Source: Corynebacterium imitans
Lineage (GTDB): Bacteria > Actinomycetota > Actinomycetes > Mycobacteriales > Mycobacteriaceae
DNA length: 64,000 nucleotides
Direction: 5' to 3'
Assembly: GCF_000739455.1 (NCBI RefSeq)
Contig: NZ_CP009211.1
Location: 2,379,159 to 2,443,158, forward strand
Under the pieces are notes generated by a model. The model worked only from the letters and a program-made list of their open reading frames with translations. It searched no databases and had not been told where the DNA came from. This document shows positions 45,451-53,998 of the stretch, piece by piece. Both the position numbers and the translations under genes were made by a program. Position 1 is the stretch's first letter. Each line of letters starts with the position of its first letter.

Positions 45451-48300
45451 CTACTTCACCACAAGGTTGACCATGCGGCCCGGCACCACGATCGTCTTCA
45501 CGATGGTTTTGCCGTCGGTGAGGTCGGCCACGCGGGCGTCGACAAGCGCAGTGGCCTCCATGTCCTCCTTGGAAGCATCGACGGCGACATCGATGCGGGC
45601 CTTGACCTTACCGTTAATTTGTACGGGGACTTCGACGGTGTCGTCGGTAAGCAGCGACTCATCGAAGGTGGGGAAGGGCTCGAAGGTGAGCGTGTCGGCG
45701 TGGCCGAGCTTCGCCCACAGCTCCTCGGCGATGTGCGGGGCGACCGGCGCAACCATCTGCACCAGCGGAGTCACCGCCGCGCGCGGGGCGCTATCCGGGT
45801 AGGTCTTGGTGAGGTAGTTGACGTACTCGATCAGCTTCGCCACCACCGTGTTATCGCGCAGGTGCTCGTAGTCCTCACGCACGCCCGCGATGGTGCGGTG
45901 CAGCTGCTTGGCGTCGTCGGTGGAAAGCTCGGCATCCGTCACCGTGGCCTCGCCGGTTTCCTCGTCGACCACCAGGCGCCACAGGCGCTGCAGGAAGCGG
46001 TGCGCACCGACGACGTCCTTCGTCGCCCACGGGCGGGAGGTATCCAGCGGGCCCATCGACATCTCGTAGACGCGCAGGGTGTCCGCGCCAAAATCGGCGG
46101 CGATGTCGTCCGGGGCCACCGCGTTCTTCAGCGACTTGCCCATCTTGCCGTACTCGCGGTTGACTTCGGCGCCGTCGAAGAAGAATCGGCCGTCCTTCTC
46201 CTCCACCTCGGCGGCCGGGACGTAGACGCCACGGGAATCGGTGTAGGCGTAGGCCTGGATGTAGCCCTGGTTAAACAGGCGGCGGTACGGCTCCTTGGAG
46301 GTGACAAAGCCCAGGTCATAGAGGACCTTGTGCCAGAAGCGCGCGTAGAGCAGGTGCAGCACGGCGTGCTCCACACCGCCGACGTACAGGTCCACGCCGC
46401 CCGAGTCGTTCTCGCCGCGCGGGCCCGTCCAGTAGCGCTCGTTCTCCAGGTCGCAAAAGGCGTCCTCGTTGGTCGGATCGATGTAGCGCAGCTGGTACCA
46501 GGAGGAACCGGCCCACTGCGGCATGACGTTGGTGTCGCGCCAGTAGGTCTTCTCGCCCTCGCCCAGGTCCATGCGCACCTCGACCCAGTCCTTCGCCTTC
46601 GCCAGCGGCGGCGAGGGCTCAGAGTCCGCATCGTCCGGGTCGAAGGACACCGGCTTGTAATCCTCCACGTCCGGCAGCTCCACCGGCAGCTGGTCCTCCG
46701 GGATCGAGTGCGCCTGGCCATTCTCGTCGTACACAATCGGGAAAGGCTCACCCCAGTAGCGCTGGCGGGCGAACAGCCAGTCGCGCAGCTTGTACTGGAT
46801 CTTCTCTTTACCCTTGTGCTTCTCGACGATCCACGCCAGCGCCGCCTGAATCGCCTCCGCCTTACCCAGGCCATTCAGGTCAAGGCCGTCCGCATTGGCC
46901 GAGTTGATGTGCGCGGCGTCGCCGGTAAACGCCTCCTCGGAGACATCGCCGTCAAGCACCGGAACGATCGGCAGGCCGAAGACGGTAGCGAACTCGTAGT
47001 CGCGCTCGTCGTGCGCCGGCACTGCCATGATCGCGCCCGTGCCGTAGCCGGTGAGCACGTAGTCCGCGATGAAGATCGGCACCTGCTCGCCGTTGACCGG
47101 GTTGGTGGCGTAGGTACCGAGGAAGACACCCGTCTTCTCCTTATTCTCCTGACGCTCCACGTCCGACTTCGCGGCGATGGCGCGCTTGTAGGCGTCCACC
47201 GCCTCGCGCGGGGTGGCCTGACCGTAGGTCCAGCGCTCGTCGGTGTTTTCCGGGTACGCGTCGGCCAGCAGCACATCGACAAGCTCGTGCTCCGGCGCAA
47301 GCACCATGTAGGTCGCGCCGAAGAGGGTGTCCGGGCGGGTGGTAAACACGGTGAGGTCGCCCGCCGGGGAGGCGAAGTTGACGTCTGCACCGCGGGAGCG
47401 GCCGATCCAGTTGCGCTGCATGCTCTTGACCTTCTCCGGCCAATCCAGCAGCTCCAGGTCATCCAGCAGGCGATCCGAGTAGGCGGTAATGCGCATCATC
47501 CACTGGCGCAGACGCTTGCGGAAGACCGGGAAGTTCCCGCGCTCCGAACGCCCTTCCGCCGTGACCTCCTCGTTGGCCAGGACGGTGCCCAGGCCCGGGC
47601 ACCAGTTGACCATGGACTCATCGAGGTAGACCAGCCGGAAGGCGTCGATAGCCTTGTGCTTCTCCGCCGTGGTCAGGTCGCGGAAGTTGCGGCCGTCCTT
47701 CGTCTTCCGAGCCCCCGACATCAGGTCCCGGACCAGGTCTTCGATCGGGCGTGCCTTCTGCTGCTCCTCATCAAACCAGGCGTTATAAATCTGCAGGAAG
47801 ATCCACTGCGTCCACTTGTAAAACTCCGGGTCCGTCGTTGCAACCGCGCGACGCTTGTCATGCCCCAGACCCAGCTGATCCAGCTGGCGGGTCATGTTCT
47901 CAATGTTCTTCTCCGTGGTCGTACGCGGGTGCGTACCCGTCTGGATGGCGTACTGCTCCGCCGGCAGACCGAAGGCGTCGTAGCCCAGCGTGTGCAGGAC
48001 GTTCTTACCCAGCATGCGGTTGTAGCGGGCGTAGACGTCGGTAGCGATGTAGCCCAGCGGGTGCCCCACGTGCAGGCCCGCGCCCGAGGGGTACGGGAAC
48101 ATGTCCTGGACGTTGAGCTTCTCCTTCGGCAGCTCCTCGCCGGTAGCGAGCGGGCCAACCGGGTTCGGAGCGTTAAAGGTACCGTGCTCGCGCCAGTACG
48201 CCTGCCAACGCTTTTCAATGTCATTAGCCAGCGCCGCGCCGTAACGGTATGCGGGGCCGTCAGGGTTTTGGGAGTTCGCGGGAGTATTCGCCTCAGTCAT
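45451..48300 (-). CDS. leuS: Leucyl-tRNA synthetase
   Basis: A 949-residue class I synthetase. The HIGH motif is HVGHPLGY (about 71-78), the CP1 editing domain contains [19 protein letters not shown], and the KMSKS motif is the variant KMGKS. An anticodon-binding domain and a C-terminal domain follow. ATG 48300 has TACACT 8 nt upstream, suggesting a leaderless mRNA, which leaves no room for a T-box. A ~140-bp repeat (R1) begins 68 nt upstream of the start. Confidence 0.97.
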   Translation of the reverse strand: MTEANTPANSQNPDGPAYRYGAALANDIEKRWQAYWREHGTFNAPNPVGPLATGEELPKEKLNVQDMFPYPSGAGLHVGHPLGYIATDVYARYNRMLGKNVLHTLGYDAFGLPAEQYAIQTGTHPRTTTEKNIENMTRQLDQLGLGHDKRRAVATTDPEFYKWTQWIFLQIYNAWFDEEQQKARPIEDLVRDLMSGARKTKDGRNFRDLTTAEKHKAIDAFRLVYLDESMVNWCPGLGTVLANEEVTAEGRSERGNFPVFRKRLRQWMMRITAYSDRLLDDLELLDWPEKVKSMQRNWIGRSRGADVNFASPAGDLTVFTTRPDTLFGATYMVLAPEHELVDVLLADAYPENTDERWTYGQATPREAVDAYKRAIAAKSDVERQENKEKTGVFLGTYATNPVNGEQVPIFIADYVLTGYGTGAIMAVPAHDERDYEFATVFGLPIVPVLDGDVSEEAFTGDAAHINSANADGLDLNGLGKAEAIQAALAWIVEKHKGKEKIQYKLRDWLFARQRYWGEPFPIVYDENGQAHSIPEDQLPVELPDVEDYKPVSFDPDDADSEPSPPLAKAKDWVEVRMDLGEGEKTYWRDTNVMPQWAGSSWYQLRYIDPTNEDAFCDLENERYWTGPRGENDSGGVDLYVGGVEHAVLHLLYARFWHKVLYDLGFVTSKEPYRRLFNQGYIQAYAYTDSRGVYVPAAEVEEKDGRFFFDGAEVNREYGKMGKSLKNAVAPDDIAADFGADTLRVYEMSMGPLDTSRPWATKDVVGAHRFLQRLWRLVVDEETGEATVTDAELSTDDAKQLHRTIAGVREDYEHLRDNTVVAKLIEYVNYLTKTYPDSAPRAAVTPLVQMVAPVAPHIAEELWAKLGHADTLTFEPFPTFDESLLTDDTVEVPVQINGKVKARIDVAVDASKEDMEATALVDARVADLTDGKTIVKTIVVPGRMVNLVVK

Positions 48301-48330
48301 AGGTATGCAGTGTAGTAGGCCCGGCACAGT

Positions 48331-48352
48331 CAGGGGCCATTGCTTATCGACG
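48331..48352 (-). repeat. 22-bp repeat, left copy flanking the accessory island
   Basis: Twenty-two bases that recur exactly, in inverted orientation, at 61996-62017. The copy includes the dispersed 11-mer GCTTATCGACG preceded by CAGGGGCCATT. It lies between leuS and repeat R1. Confidence 0.8.
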
Positions 48353-48367
48353 GCTACGTGCCGCGCG

Positions 48368-48505
48368 TTTTCCCAGCGAATTCTTTTTTCGGCGTTTTGT
48401 GGGCGCGAAAAGATATAGGAAAGATATAGGGGTGGTTTTTGGGGCTCGTTTTTGGTGTTTTGGCTGGTAGGCGAATTGTTGCTATATCTTTTTTATTTGT
48501 TTTCT
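48368..48505. repeat. Long imperfect direct repeat R1
   Basis: About 138 bp matching R2 (50265-50410) over its whole length at roughly 80% by eye, same orientation. Shared landmarks: GGAATTC/CGAATTC then a T-run, TGTGGGCGC, two tandem AAAGATATAG units, GTTTTTGGGGC, CTGGTAG.CGAATTGTT, an inverted CTATATCTTTT, and ATTTGTTTTCT at the end. The copy ends 6 nt before the AlbA_2 stop codon and lies upstream of leuS. Confidence 0.88.
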
Positions 48506-48511
48506 TGGCGG

Positions 48512-50251
48512 TTACGCTTTGATCCAGCGCGTGCCGCGACCGCGGGGCGGGCCTGCCGGGTCGATCTTCGCCTTGCCCTGGTCGCGCAGGTCACGCAGCA
48601 TCTTTCCCGCCTCCTGCGTACTGATCCCCGCGTGAGCTGCGATCTGCGCGGACTGCAACGTCCTCCCCTCTTCGAGCTGCGACTCCACCCAGGACTGCAC
48701 ACCGTTGGCCATTGATTCGCCGGTTTCCGCCCCACCAAGTAGCGCTCGCGCTTCGGCAGAGAGGCCCCAATCATCCGCGCCGCCCAAACGAGCGAGCACG
48801 CCAAGCTCTTCCAAAGAATCAAGAAGCTCTCGTGCCTCATTGGTTGCCTGCTGCGTTTTCGCCTTCGCCGTTTGCAGGGAAATAAGCGGCGAGTCGTGAA
48901 GGTGCCGCAGAACAATGAGCGTTCCTACCGTGGATATGGGCTTGCCGAAGCGTTTGCTCAACGCGTGAATCCCACGGACGAATTCGGTATCCGGATTCGC
49001 CCCCGAAAAAATGACACTCACCGCCGTTTCGGTCGCAATAACTTCGGGGATGTCCCGACCGGAGCGGATCATGGCGGCCCACATACGGTCGAAACCGCGG
49101 GAACTTTCCTCTGCCAAACCCAAGGCGCGCATTGCTGCCATCAGGCGGTTGTTCCTCGGTTCGGACGTCACTGTCAGCAGTCGATCCACGGATACGCTAG
49201 GCGGCAAGGGCCCCGGCGATGTCACTTTGAGGAGGCGCTTCGACTGCTCAACGACGATCGGCTTTGAGATACGCCAATCTCGGTGGATTAACGCATTGGA
49301 AATCGCCTCGTCGATAGCCTGAGCAGGGATCGCAGGGATTGCGATTTCCTGCCCGTCGTCGAATTGCACCCGCGCGATTTCCTGCTGCACGTGAGCGTCA
49401 ATAAGATCACGCAGACGAGGCAGCGCGAGGATCACCGGTGCGGAAATCTCCGTCACCTTAGGGTCTTCTCCAGGAAAGTCACGCCAAAGGTGGCGCACGG
49501 TCACGTGCGTAGGCTCCGGCTCAGCAAGCAGAATTTCTGCTGCCCGCTTCAGGCTCCCATCCTGGCGAAGCAGTCCGAGCTCGCGGAGCAGGCCGGTGCG
49601 GGTGCTCGCTATCGTGGGTTCATCGCCTAATCCTTTTCGAAATGGGGCATCCAACAGGCGGCGCGCTTCCTCTATGACGCCGAGGCTAAGGTCCTCAGGT
49701 GTCAGGTCCGTCTCGCCGTTGGAATAGTCCGGGTTACGGCGAATTGCATCAATCGCACGGCGAGTTTCCTCCGGAATCGGCTTACAAGAAAACTTGCCGC
49801 CATCGTTTTCTCTGCGCTTCGCTGCGCCGTCGTTCCGCGTGTACAGCGCCCTCGCTTCGGGGATATATACGGTCAGCAACCGCGCTCCGCGGAAAAGGAA
49901 GCTCGTCGCGGATACGTTCATGCCCGGCTTTGAAGCGTTGAAGATCCGCCTCTCGACGTCTTCTTCTTCCAGATCCGTACCCGTGAACGCGTCAGGTCCG
50001 TCAATCTTGTCATGCACTCCGACAATGATGTAGCCACCACCGACTTCGCTGTTGGCCATACAAATCGCTTCGTCAATAATCTTCTCGACGAGCTTTGGAC
50101 GCGCCCGATTAGCCCCCTCGCGGTGTGAGGGGTCCTCTTTGAATTCCAGCGTCATCGATTCCTGCGAATCCGCAGTTGCACCATCCCAAATCGCCTCCAG
50201 TGCGCCTCGGATGTACGCGGGGAGGTGACTTAATCCGTCAGGTAACGTCAT
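48512..50251 (-). CDS. AlbA_2 / Schlafen-type ATP-binding protein
   Basis: A 579-residue protein. The N-terminal AlbA_2 (Schlafen AAA-like) domain, about 30-150, has LEFKEDPS and GGGYIIVGVHD. A HATPase_c_4-like region, about 300-400, has IDEAISNALIHRDW and SPGPLPPSVSVDRLL. The C-terminal portion contains one or two winged helices. Such proteins are annotated as regulators and occur in defence neighbourhoods, but function is unproven. TAGACT is 6 nt before ATG 50251 (leaderless). The gene fits between direct repeats R1 and R2 with 6 and 13 nt to spare, suggesting a mobile cassette. Confidence 0.87.
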   Translation of the reverse strand: MTLPDGLSHLPAYIRGALEAIWDGATADSQESMTLEFKEDPSHREGANRARPKLVEKIIDEAICMANSEVGGGYIIVGVHDKIDGPDAFTGTDLEEEDVERRIFNASKPGMNVSATSFLFRGARLLTVYIPEARALYTRNDGAAKRRENDGGKFSCKPIPEETRRAIDAIRRNPDYSNGETDLTPEDLSLGVIEEARRLLDAPFRKGLGDEPTIASTRTGLLRELGLLRQDGSLKRAAEILLAEPEPTHVTVRHLWRDFPGEDPKVTEISAPVILALPRLRDLIDAHVQQEIARVQFDDGQEIAIPAIPAQAIDEAISNALIHRDWRISKPIVVEQSKRLLKVTSPGPLPPSVSVDRLLTVTSEPRNNRLMAAMRALGLAEESSRGFDRMWAAMIRSGRDIPEVIATETAVSVIFSGANPDTEFVRGIHALSKRFGKPISTVGTLIVLRHLHDSPLISLQTAKAKTQQATNEARELLDSLEELGVLARLGGADDWGLSAEARALLGGAETGESMANGVQSWVESQLEEGRTLQSAQIAAHAGISTQEAGKMLRDLRDQGKAKIDPAGPPRGRGTRWIKA

Positions 50252-50264
50252 GCGTACAGTCTAC

Positions 50265-50410
50265 ATTTCCCCAGGGAATTCTTTTTTGCAATTCTTGTGG
50301 GCGCAAAAAGATATAGAAAAGATATAGCGGTCGTTTTTGGGGCCGGTTTTGCCGTTTTAGCTGGTAGACGAATTGTTTCTATATCTTTTATCTCTTTTTA
50401 TTTGTTTTCT
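50265..50410. repeat. Long imperfect direct repeat R2
   Basis: About 146 bp, the partner of R1. It starts 13 nt upstream of the AlbA_2 gene start and its last bases contain the stop codon and final codons of the flavodoxin-like gene (stop at 50398-50400). Contains two direct AAAGATATAG units and one inverted copy, so the transcript could fold into a long-range stem. Confidence 0.88.
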
Positions 50411-50928
50411 GACGCCTCGCACCACGCGACAATCTCGTCGAGGCGCGAAAGATCAACGCGGTCAGTGTCCTTCTTATACATCTCGATCATCGAGCGCTCA
50501 TTCTCCGACTTCCGCGGCTTCAACTTGAGCGCGCCGATGATCCCTCGCATCACGCCTGCGTGGGCAGGGGTGAGCTCCGAGTAGTTCAGTCGGCCGGGCA
50601 GGTAGAAGCGTTTTATGTGGCTGGCCCGGTCGCCGAGCAGCTCCGCCGTCGGGTCTGTCTCTTGCACCACGTGGTCCAGCGTCATCCCCACCGTGACGAC
50701 GCAAGTTGGGCGGGCCTGGATCGTCTGCTCAGGCAGCGCTTTTGCGAACTTGGCCGCAGCGTTCATCGGTCCGTGCGCCGGAGCGAGAACGACGATGGGA
50801 CCCTCTGCGGCGGCTGCGGACACTTCGGCGGGGTCGGGAATCTCCTGCGCGGTCGTGCCGAGACGACGTGCGAGTTCCTCAGCGTACTGCCGCGTGGACC
50901 CATAGACGGAGGAGAAGTAGATGTGCAT
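50398..50928 (-). CDS. Flavodoxin-like protein
   Basis: A 176-residue protein. The phosphate-binding start FSSVYGSTRQYAEELARRLG (about 5-24) and the following alternating strands fit the flavodoxin/HemG-like fold that binds FMN. The C-terminal ~60 residues include a basic helix (KLKPRKSENE). Its 3' end lies inside repeat R2. It lies head to head with the CRISPR-Cas locus. An electron-transfer role is inferred from fold only. Confidence 0.8.
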   Translation of the reverse strand: MHIYFSSVYGSTRQYAEELARRLGTTAQEIPDPAEVSAAAAEGPIVVLAPAHGPMNAAAKFAKALPEQTIQARPTCVVTVGMTLDHVVQETDPTAELLGDRASHIKRFYLPGRLNYSELTPAHAGVMRGIIGALKLKPRKSENERSMIEMYKKDTDRVDLSRLDEIVAWCEASENK

Positions 50929-51020
50929 AACGCCATTGTGGCATGGATGGGGAGGGTGAGGGTGAGGAAATCTACCGGGATGCTGGCACCTAGAGCTCCC
51001 TGCCCCACAGGGGAACGATG

Positions 51021-51098
51021 TAGTCTGGCTCTAGCCATGCGGCCTTTCATTGAGGATCTCTCTACGCGTAGCGAAGCCAAGGGCCGAGCACTTCGCCG
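51021..51098 (+). ncRNA. Putative crRNA-like RNA with degenerate CRISPR repeat (CreR-like)
   Basis: CGGCCTTTCATTGAGG (51040-51055) equals 16 consecutive bases of the array repeat, including its 3' handle. It is followed by a 35-nt spacer-like segment (51057-51091) and TCGCCG (51093-51098), aligned with the start of the next repeat; 35 nt matches the first true spacer. A TAGTCT -10 element (51021-51026) would start transcription near 51033. The spacer-like segment repeats sequence in front of cas7. TCGCC also pairs with an upstream GCGAAG (51071-51076), so the second part could instead be a hairpin. No transcript evidence is available. Confidence 0.55.
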
Positions 51099-51122
51099 CA
51101 TGGTCGCTTACATTTCTAAGCT

Positions 51123-51170
51123 ACTCTCTATTCGCGTAGCGTTATGTCGAGTTTGTGCTACTGTTGTAAG
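51123..51170 (+). promoter_or_regulatory. Predicted cas operon promoter with crRNA-like target
   Basis: CTCTCTATTCGCGTAGCG (51124-51141) reproduces the spacer-like segment at 51058-51073 (CTCTCTACGCGTAGCG) with a 2-nt insertion. A possible promoter follows directly: TTATGT (51142-51147), 17 nt, TGTAAG (51165-51170), which would give a 5' UTR of roughly 87 nt before cas7. Cascade bound from 51123 would cover the -35 region. Confidence 0.5.
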
Positions 51171-51263
51171 CGAGCCAAGATCATTGGCCACGGCTTCAAT
51201 CTAGGCGTTCGCCCGAACACCCCAAGCCGCATACGGCACACACATTCGAAAGGAAGAACTACA

Positions 51264-52463
51264 ATGCAGCTCCAAGATCTGCTCGACGCTTGCACCCCTG
51301 GCGGCGCGTCGGTACTTACCTCTGTCACTGAACTTTCCGCAGCTGCTGGTCCGCACGCTTCGGTCACTCCCGCAAAGTTCATTGATGGCAGCACCCCCTG
51401 CTTCGGCTACGAACCACGTTTCATCGACGGCGCCCCCACGGAGACCGTGATCATCGACAGCATTCCTTCTGCAGCAAATCGCGGTGAGCAGGCCATCACG
51501 CGAGCAATCGAGGGTGGCGACCCCTTACTGTCTCGCATCCCGCGCATCCTCGTCCACTATGGGAGCGAGAGCTATACAGACATCGAACTTCCCCACCGCT
51601 TTGCCGACGGGCACATTCGCGCCAGCAGCTACGAGGGAGAGCCGGTCACCAAGGCTGACTGGTATCGCGACATGAGGAATTCGACACCGCGGGATTACCG
51701 CGCGATCCTCAACACTGCCCCAATAGCACTCCTCGCTGGCGCTTGGGACTCGACACGCCCCTCAAACCAAGTACGCGTACGGAGGTCTATCACCGGGGAA
51801 ACCATTGGCATCCTCGCAGACCAGTCACGCCCAGGGAGTGAGCAGCAGGGTGCTCGAAGTGGCGCTCGCGTCGACCCTGTCGGCGCAGCTGTCCATCTTG
51901 ACCCATCTTCGTTCCAGCAGATCATCGCTAGTCAGGAAGACGATCTTTCAAAGAAGAAGCTCGAAGACATCAACGCCAAAATCAAAAAGGCGAAGAAGGG
52001 CGAAACCTTCTCCGGATCGGGAGTGGGCGTGGGAGCACTTCCCCCGACTCTAGACCCTCTTGGAGGCGTGTCTTGCTCTCGCATCATCCGGTCCTGGGTG
52101 TTGAGCTTCACCGCTCTACGTCAGCTGAACTTCGGCGACAGCCCGGAGCAGACTGTCGCCGCAAGAGCCCTCATCGCAGCACTTGGCCTGGCGCTCATCG
52201 CCAGGGCAGAGCAGGAACTCTACTACCGCTCGAATTGTGACCTCGTTGAAGTTTCTGCTCCTGTGGTCAAGCTGGATCAGCGATATGGCAATTTCCAGGA
52301 GCTGCCCCCACTGAGCATCGAAGCTGCTGATGCCCTCTTGGAGGCGGCGCTCGAACACGCCGAAAAGCTGGGTGTTGCCGATTGGCACGGGCAGGTTCGA
52401 GAGGTAATCGGAAACCCTGCCATCATCGCCGGCGCGGTGGACGACGCAGAAGATAAGGAATAA
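51264..52463 (+). CDS. cas7: Type I-G Cas7 (Csb1, GSU0053 family)
   Basis: A 399-residue protein resembling Csb1/GSU0053, the backbone subunit of type I-G (formerly I-U) Cascade that polymerises along crRNA. Conserved-looking segments: RGEQAITRAIEGGDPLLSRIPRI (about 71-93), AWDSTRPSNQVRVRRSI (about 160-176) and a C-terminal QELYYRSNCDLV. ATG 51264 follows AAAGGAAG; an in-frame ATG at 51144 would add 40 residues that look like leader sequence. First gene of the cas operon. Confidence 0.9.
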   Translation: MQLQDLLDACTPGGASVLTSVTELSAAAGPHASVTPAKFIDGSTPCFGYEPRFIDGAPTETVIIDSIPSAANRGEQAITRAIEGGDPLLSRIPRILVHYGSESYTDIELPHRFADGHIRASSYEGEPVTKADWYRDMRNSTPRDYRAILNTAPIALLAGAWDSTRPSNQVRVRRSITGETIGILADQSRPGSEQQGARSGARVDPVGAAVHLDPSSFQQIIASQEDDLSKKKLEDINAKIKKAKKGETFSGSGVGVGALPPTLDPLGGVSCSRIIRSWVLSFTALRQLNFGDSPEQTVAARALIAALGLALIARAEQELYYRSNCDLVEVSAPVVKLDQRYGNFQELPPLSIEAADALLEAALEHAEKLGVADWHGQVREVIGNPAIIAGAVDDAEDKE

Positions 52464-52468
52464 CCAAA

Positions 52469-53998
52469 ATGCCCCAATTAGCGTTGACTGCAACGTTCCC
52501 GTTGGGCACCTACTACGGGCATCGAAGTGATGGTTCTGTCGAGGCTTACCCTTCCCCTCTGCGGCTACACGCAGCCCTCCTGAGCGCTGCAGCCCAGGGC
52601 CACCTCTCAGAGGATGGTGAGCCTTCCCAAGCATCGCTCGATGCTCTTCAGTGGCTTGAAAAGCACCCGCCAAACGGGATCTATCAACCGGATACTCGCC
52701 TCCTCAATAATGGGAATCAGCGAATTGGGTACCGGGACGTCGGAACCTTCGATTCGAAAAGTATGCGAAAGAAAGTAGATGCCCGTCCCATCTCAAATGG
52801 CGTAGCAGTGCAATCTCCTTACGGCTATATGTGGCACGACGTGCCGGAGGGAGTCGCCGCTACGCTTACTCAGCTCGCTGAGGACGTGCCCTACTTGGGG
52901 GAAAGCCATAGCGTTGTCGCGTTAAGTGCGCAGAGCTTTACGCCCAACCTATGGTTATCCCCAACTGCGAACTGCTTCACCAAGGAGGCTTTCGCCAGGC
53001 CGGTTGCCGCAGAGGGACGTACGGCCGCCTTGATCGCTAACCACAGAGCGCGCTTCACAGCGAAGCCACCGACGCTGGCACGCGATGCTTTTAAGAAAAG
53101 CCAAGTCCCCCACAGTGAACGCCCTACCGAGATTGGTATTGCGGAGTCATGGTACGAGCCTGCTGAGCCCCTCCCCGAGGACGCGCCATGGGGCACCGTC
53201 TACCTCTTTGAGCTAGATCGTGAGGTTGAGAAGCGCGATCGCGTTGCGTTGGCGCTAAGCATGCACAAAGCGCTCATCGCTCGCCTTGGCTACGGTGCTA
53301 CGCCCCTCATCACTGGTAAGTACAACGACGGGATCAAACAGCCTCCAAATCGGCTTGCAATCCAGTACCTGCCCCCACGTCTCGCTCAATTGCTGAACAA
53401 GGATGGCCCTCTTCTTGGACTCTTCGTGCCGTCCGATGCAACACCGGAGGAGCTTCTCCAAGTCCAGCGAGCAGTGGATATTCGCGAGCTTTGGTCAAGG
53501 CGCCTCGGCAAGATCCGTATTCGGTTTTCCAATGAGACACGCTCAGGAACGCGCTTTTGGCCAGCTCCAGAACCCGGTGCCTACCGACTATGGGAAACGG
53601 AGATGCCGATCGTGCCTGAGGTACGACGCATCCGCCGCAATGGCAGCGAATGGTCGTTGGGCGATTCCGCTTTGCTTTCCGCAGCTTATGTGTGGCGGAA
53701 CGACTTCACCCTTACCGGAAGCGGACCAACGCGCTACATAGATCTCCGCGATCAGGCTGCGCGCAGGGGAGTCTCTACTCTCGACACACACGCAGTGACT
53801 CGACACGTTCGTGACTTTGCGCATCATTCGCACGAAAGCGTCCCAGTGCAGCCTTACCGCGCGGTGCTCGACTTAGGTGATCTCGCAGGCCCTCAGGCCG
53901 CGGTCATGCTCGGTCAATCCAGGCACCTTGGCGGTGGCCTCCTCCGCCCATTGGATATCAACCTCAATTCGTCAGAAATCCCAGGAGAAAAGCCATGA
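52469..53998 (+). CDS. csb2: Type I-G Csb2 (Cas5-Cas6 fusion, GSU0054 family)
   Basis: A 509-residue protein of the GSU0054 family: N-terminal Cas5-like RAMP (LTATFPLGTYYGH start) and C-terminal Cas6-like part ending in the glycine-rich LGQSRHLGGGLLRPL (about 480-494). In type I-G this protein both caps the crRNA 5' handle and processes pre-crRNA, which explains the absence of a separate cas6. It follows cas7 by 5 nt and overlaps cas3 by 4 nt. Confidence 0.9.
   Translation: MPQLALTATFPLGTYYGHRSDGSVEAYPSPLRLHAALLSAAAQGHLSEDGEPSQASLDALQWLEKHPPNGIYQPDTRLLNNGNQRIGYRDVGTFDSKSMRKKVDARPISNGVAVQSPYGYMWHDVPEGVAATLTQLAEDVPYLGESHSVVALSAQSFTPNLWLSPTANCFTKEAFARPVAAEGRTAALIANHRARFTAKPPTLARDAFKKSQVPHSERPTEIGIAESWYEPAEPLPEDAPWGTVYLFELDREVEKRDRVALALSMHKALIARLGYGATPLITGKYNDGIKQPPNRLAIQYLPPRLAQLLNKDGPLLGLFVPSDATPEELLQVQRAVDIRELWSRRLGKIRIRFSNETRSGTRFWPAPEPGAYRLWETEMPIVPEVRRIRRNGSEWSLGDSALLSAAYVWRNDFTLTGSGPTRYIDLRDQAARRGVSTLDTHAVTRHVRDFAHHSHESVPVQPYRAVLDLGDLAGPQAAVMLGQSRHLGGGLLRPLDINLNSSEIPGEKP

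Noticed and set aside
45619..48315. 898-codon plus-strand ORF opposite leuS
   Set aside because: A GC-rich antisense shadow: leuS has full catalytic motifs, the antisense frame has no family features or ribosome site. The same applies to long plus-strand frames opposite ponA (19356-21008) and the GT87 gene (17152-18888).
48301..48367. T-box or leader-peptide control of leuS
   Set aside because: TACACT lies 8 nt before the start codon, implying a leaderless mRNA; no T-box sequence or structure is visible.
48368..50410. R1 and R2 as terminal inverted repeats of an insertion sequence
   Set aside because: They are direct, about 140 bp long and no transposase lies between them.
51144..51263. Start of Cas7 at the upstream in-frame ATG
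   Set aside because: It would overlap the predicted -35 box and lacks a ribosome site; ATG 51264 has AAAGGAAG at proper distance.
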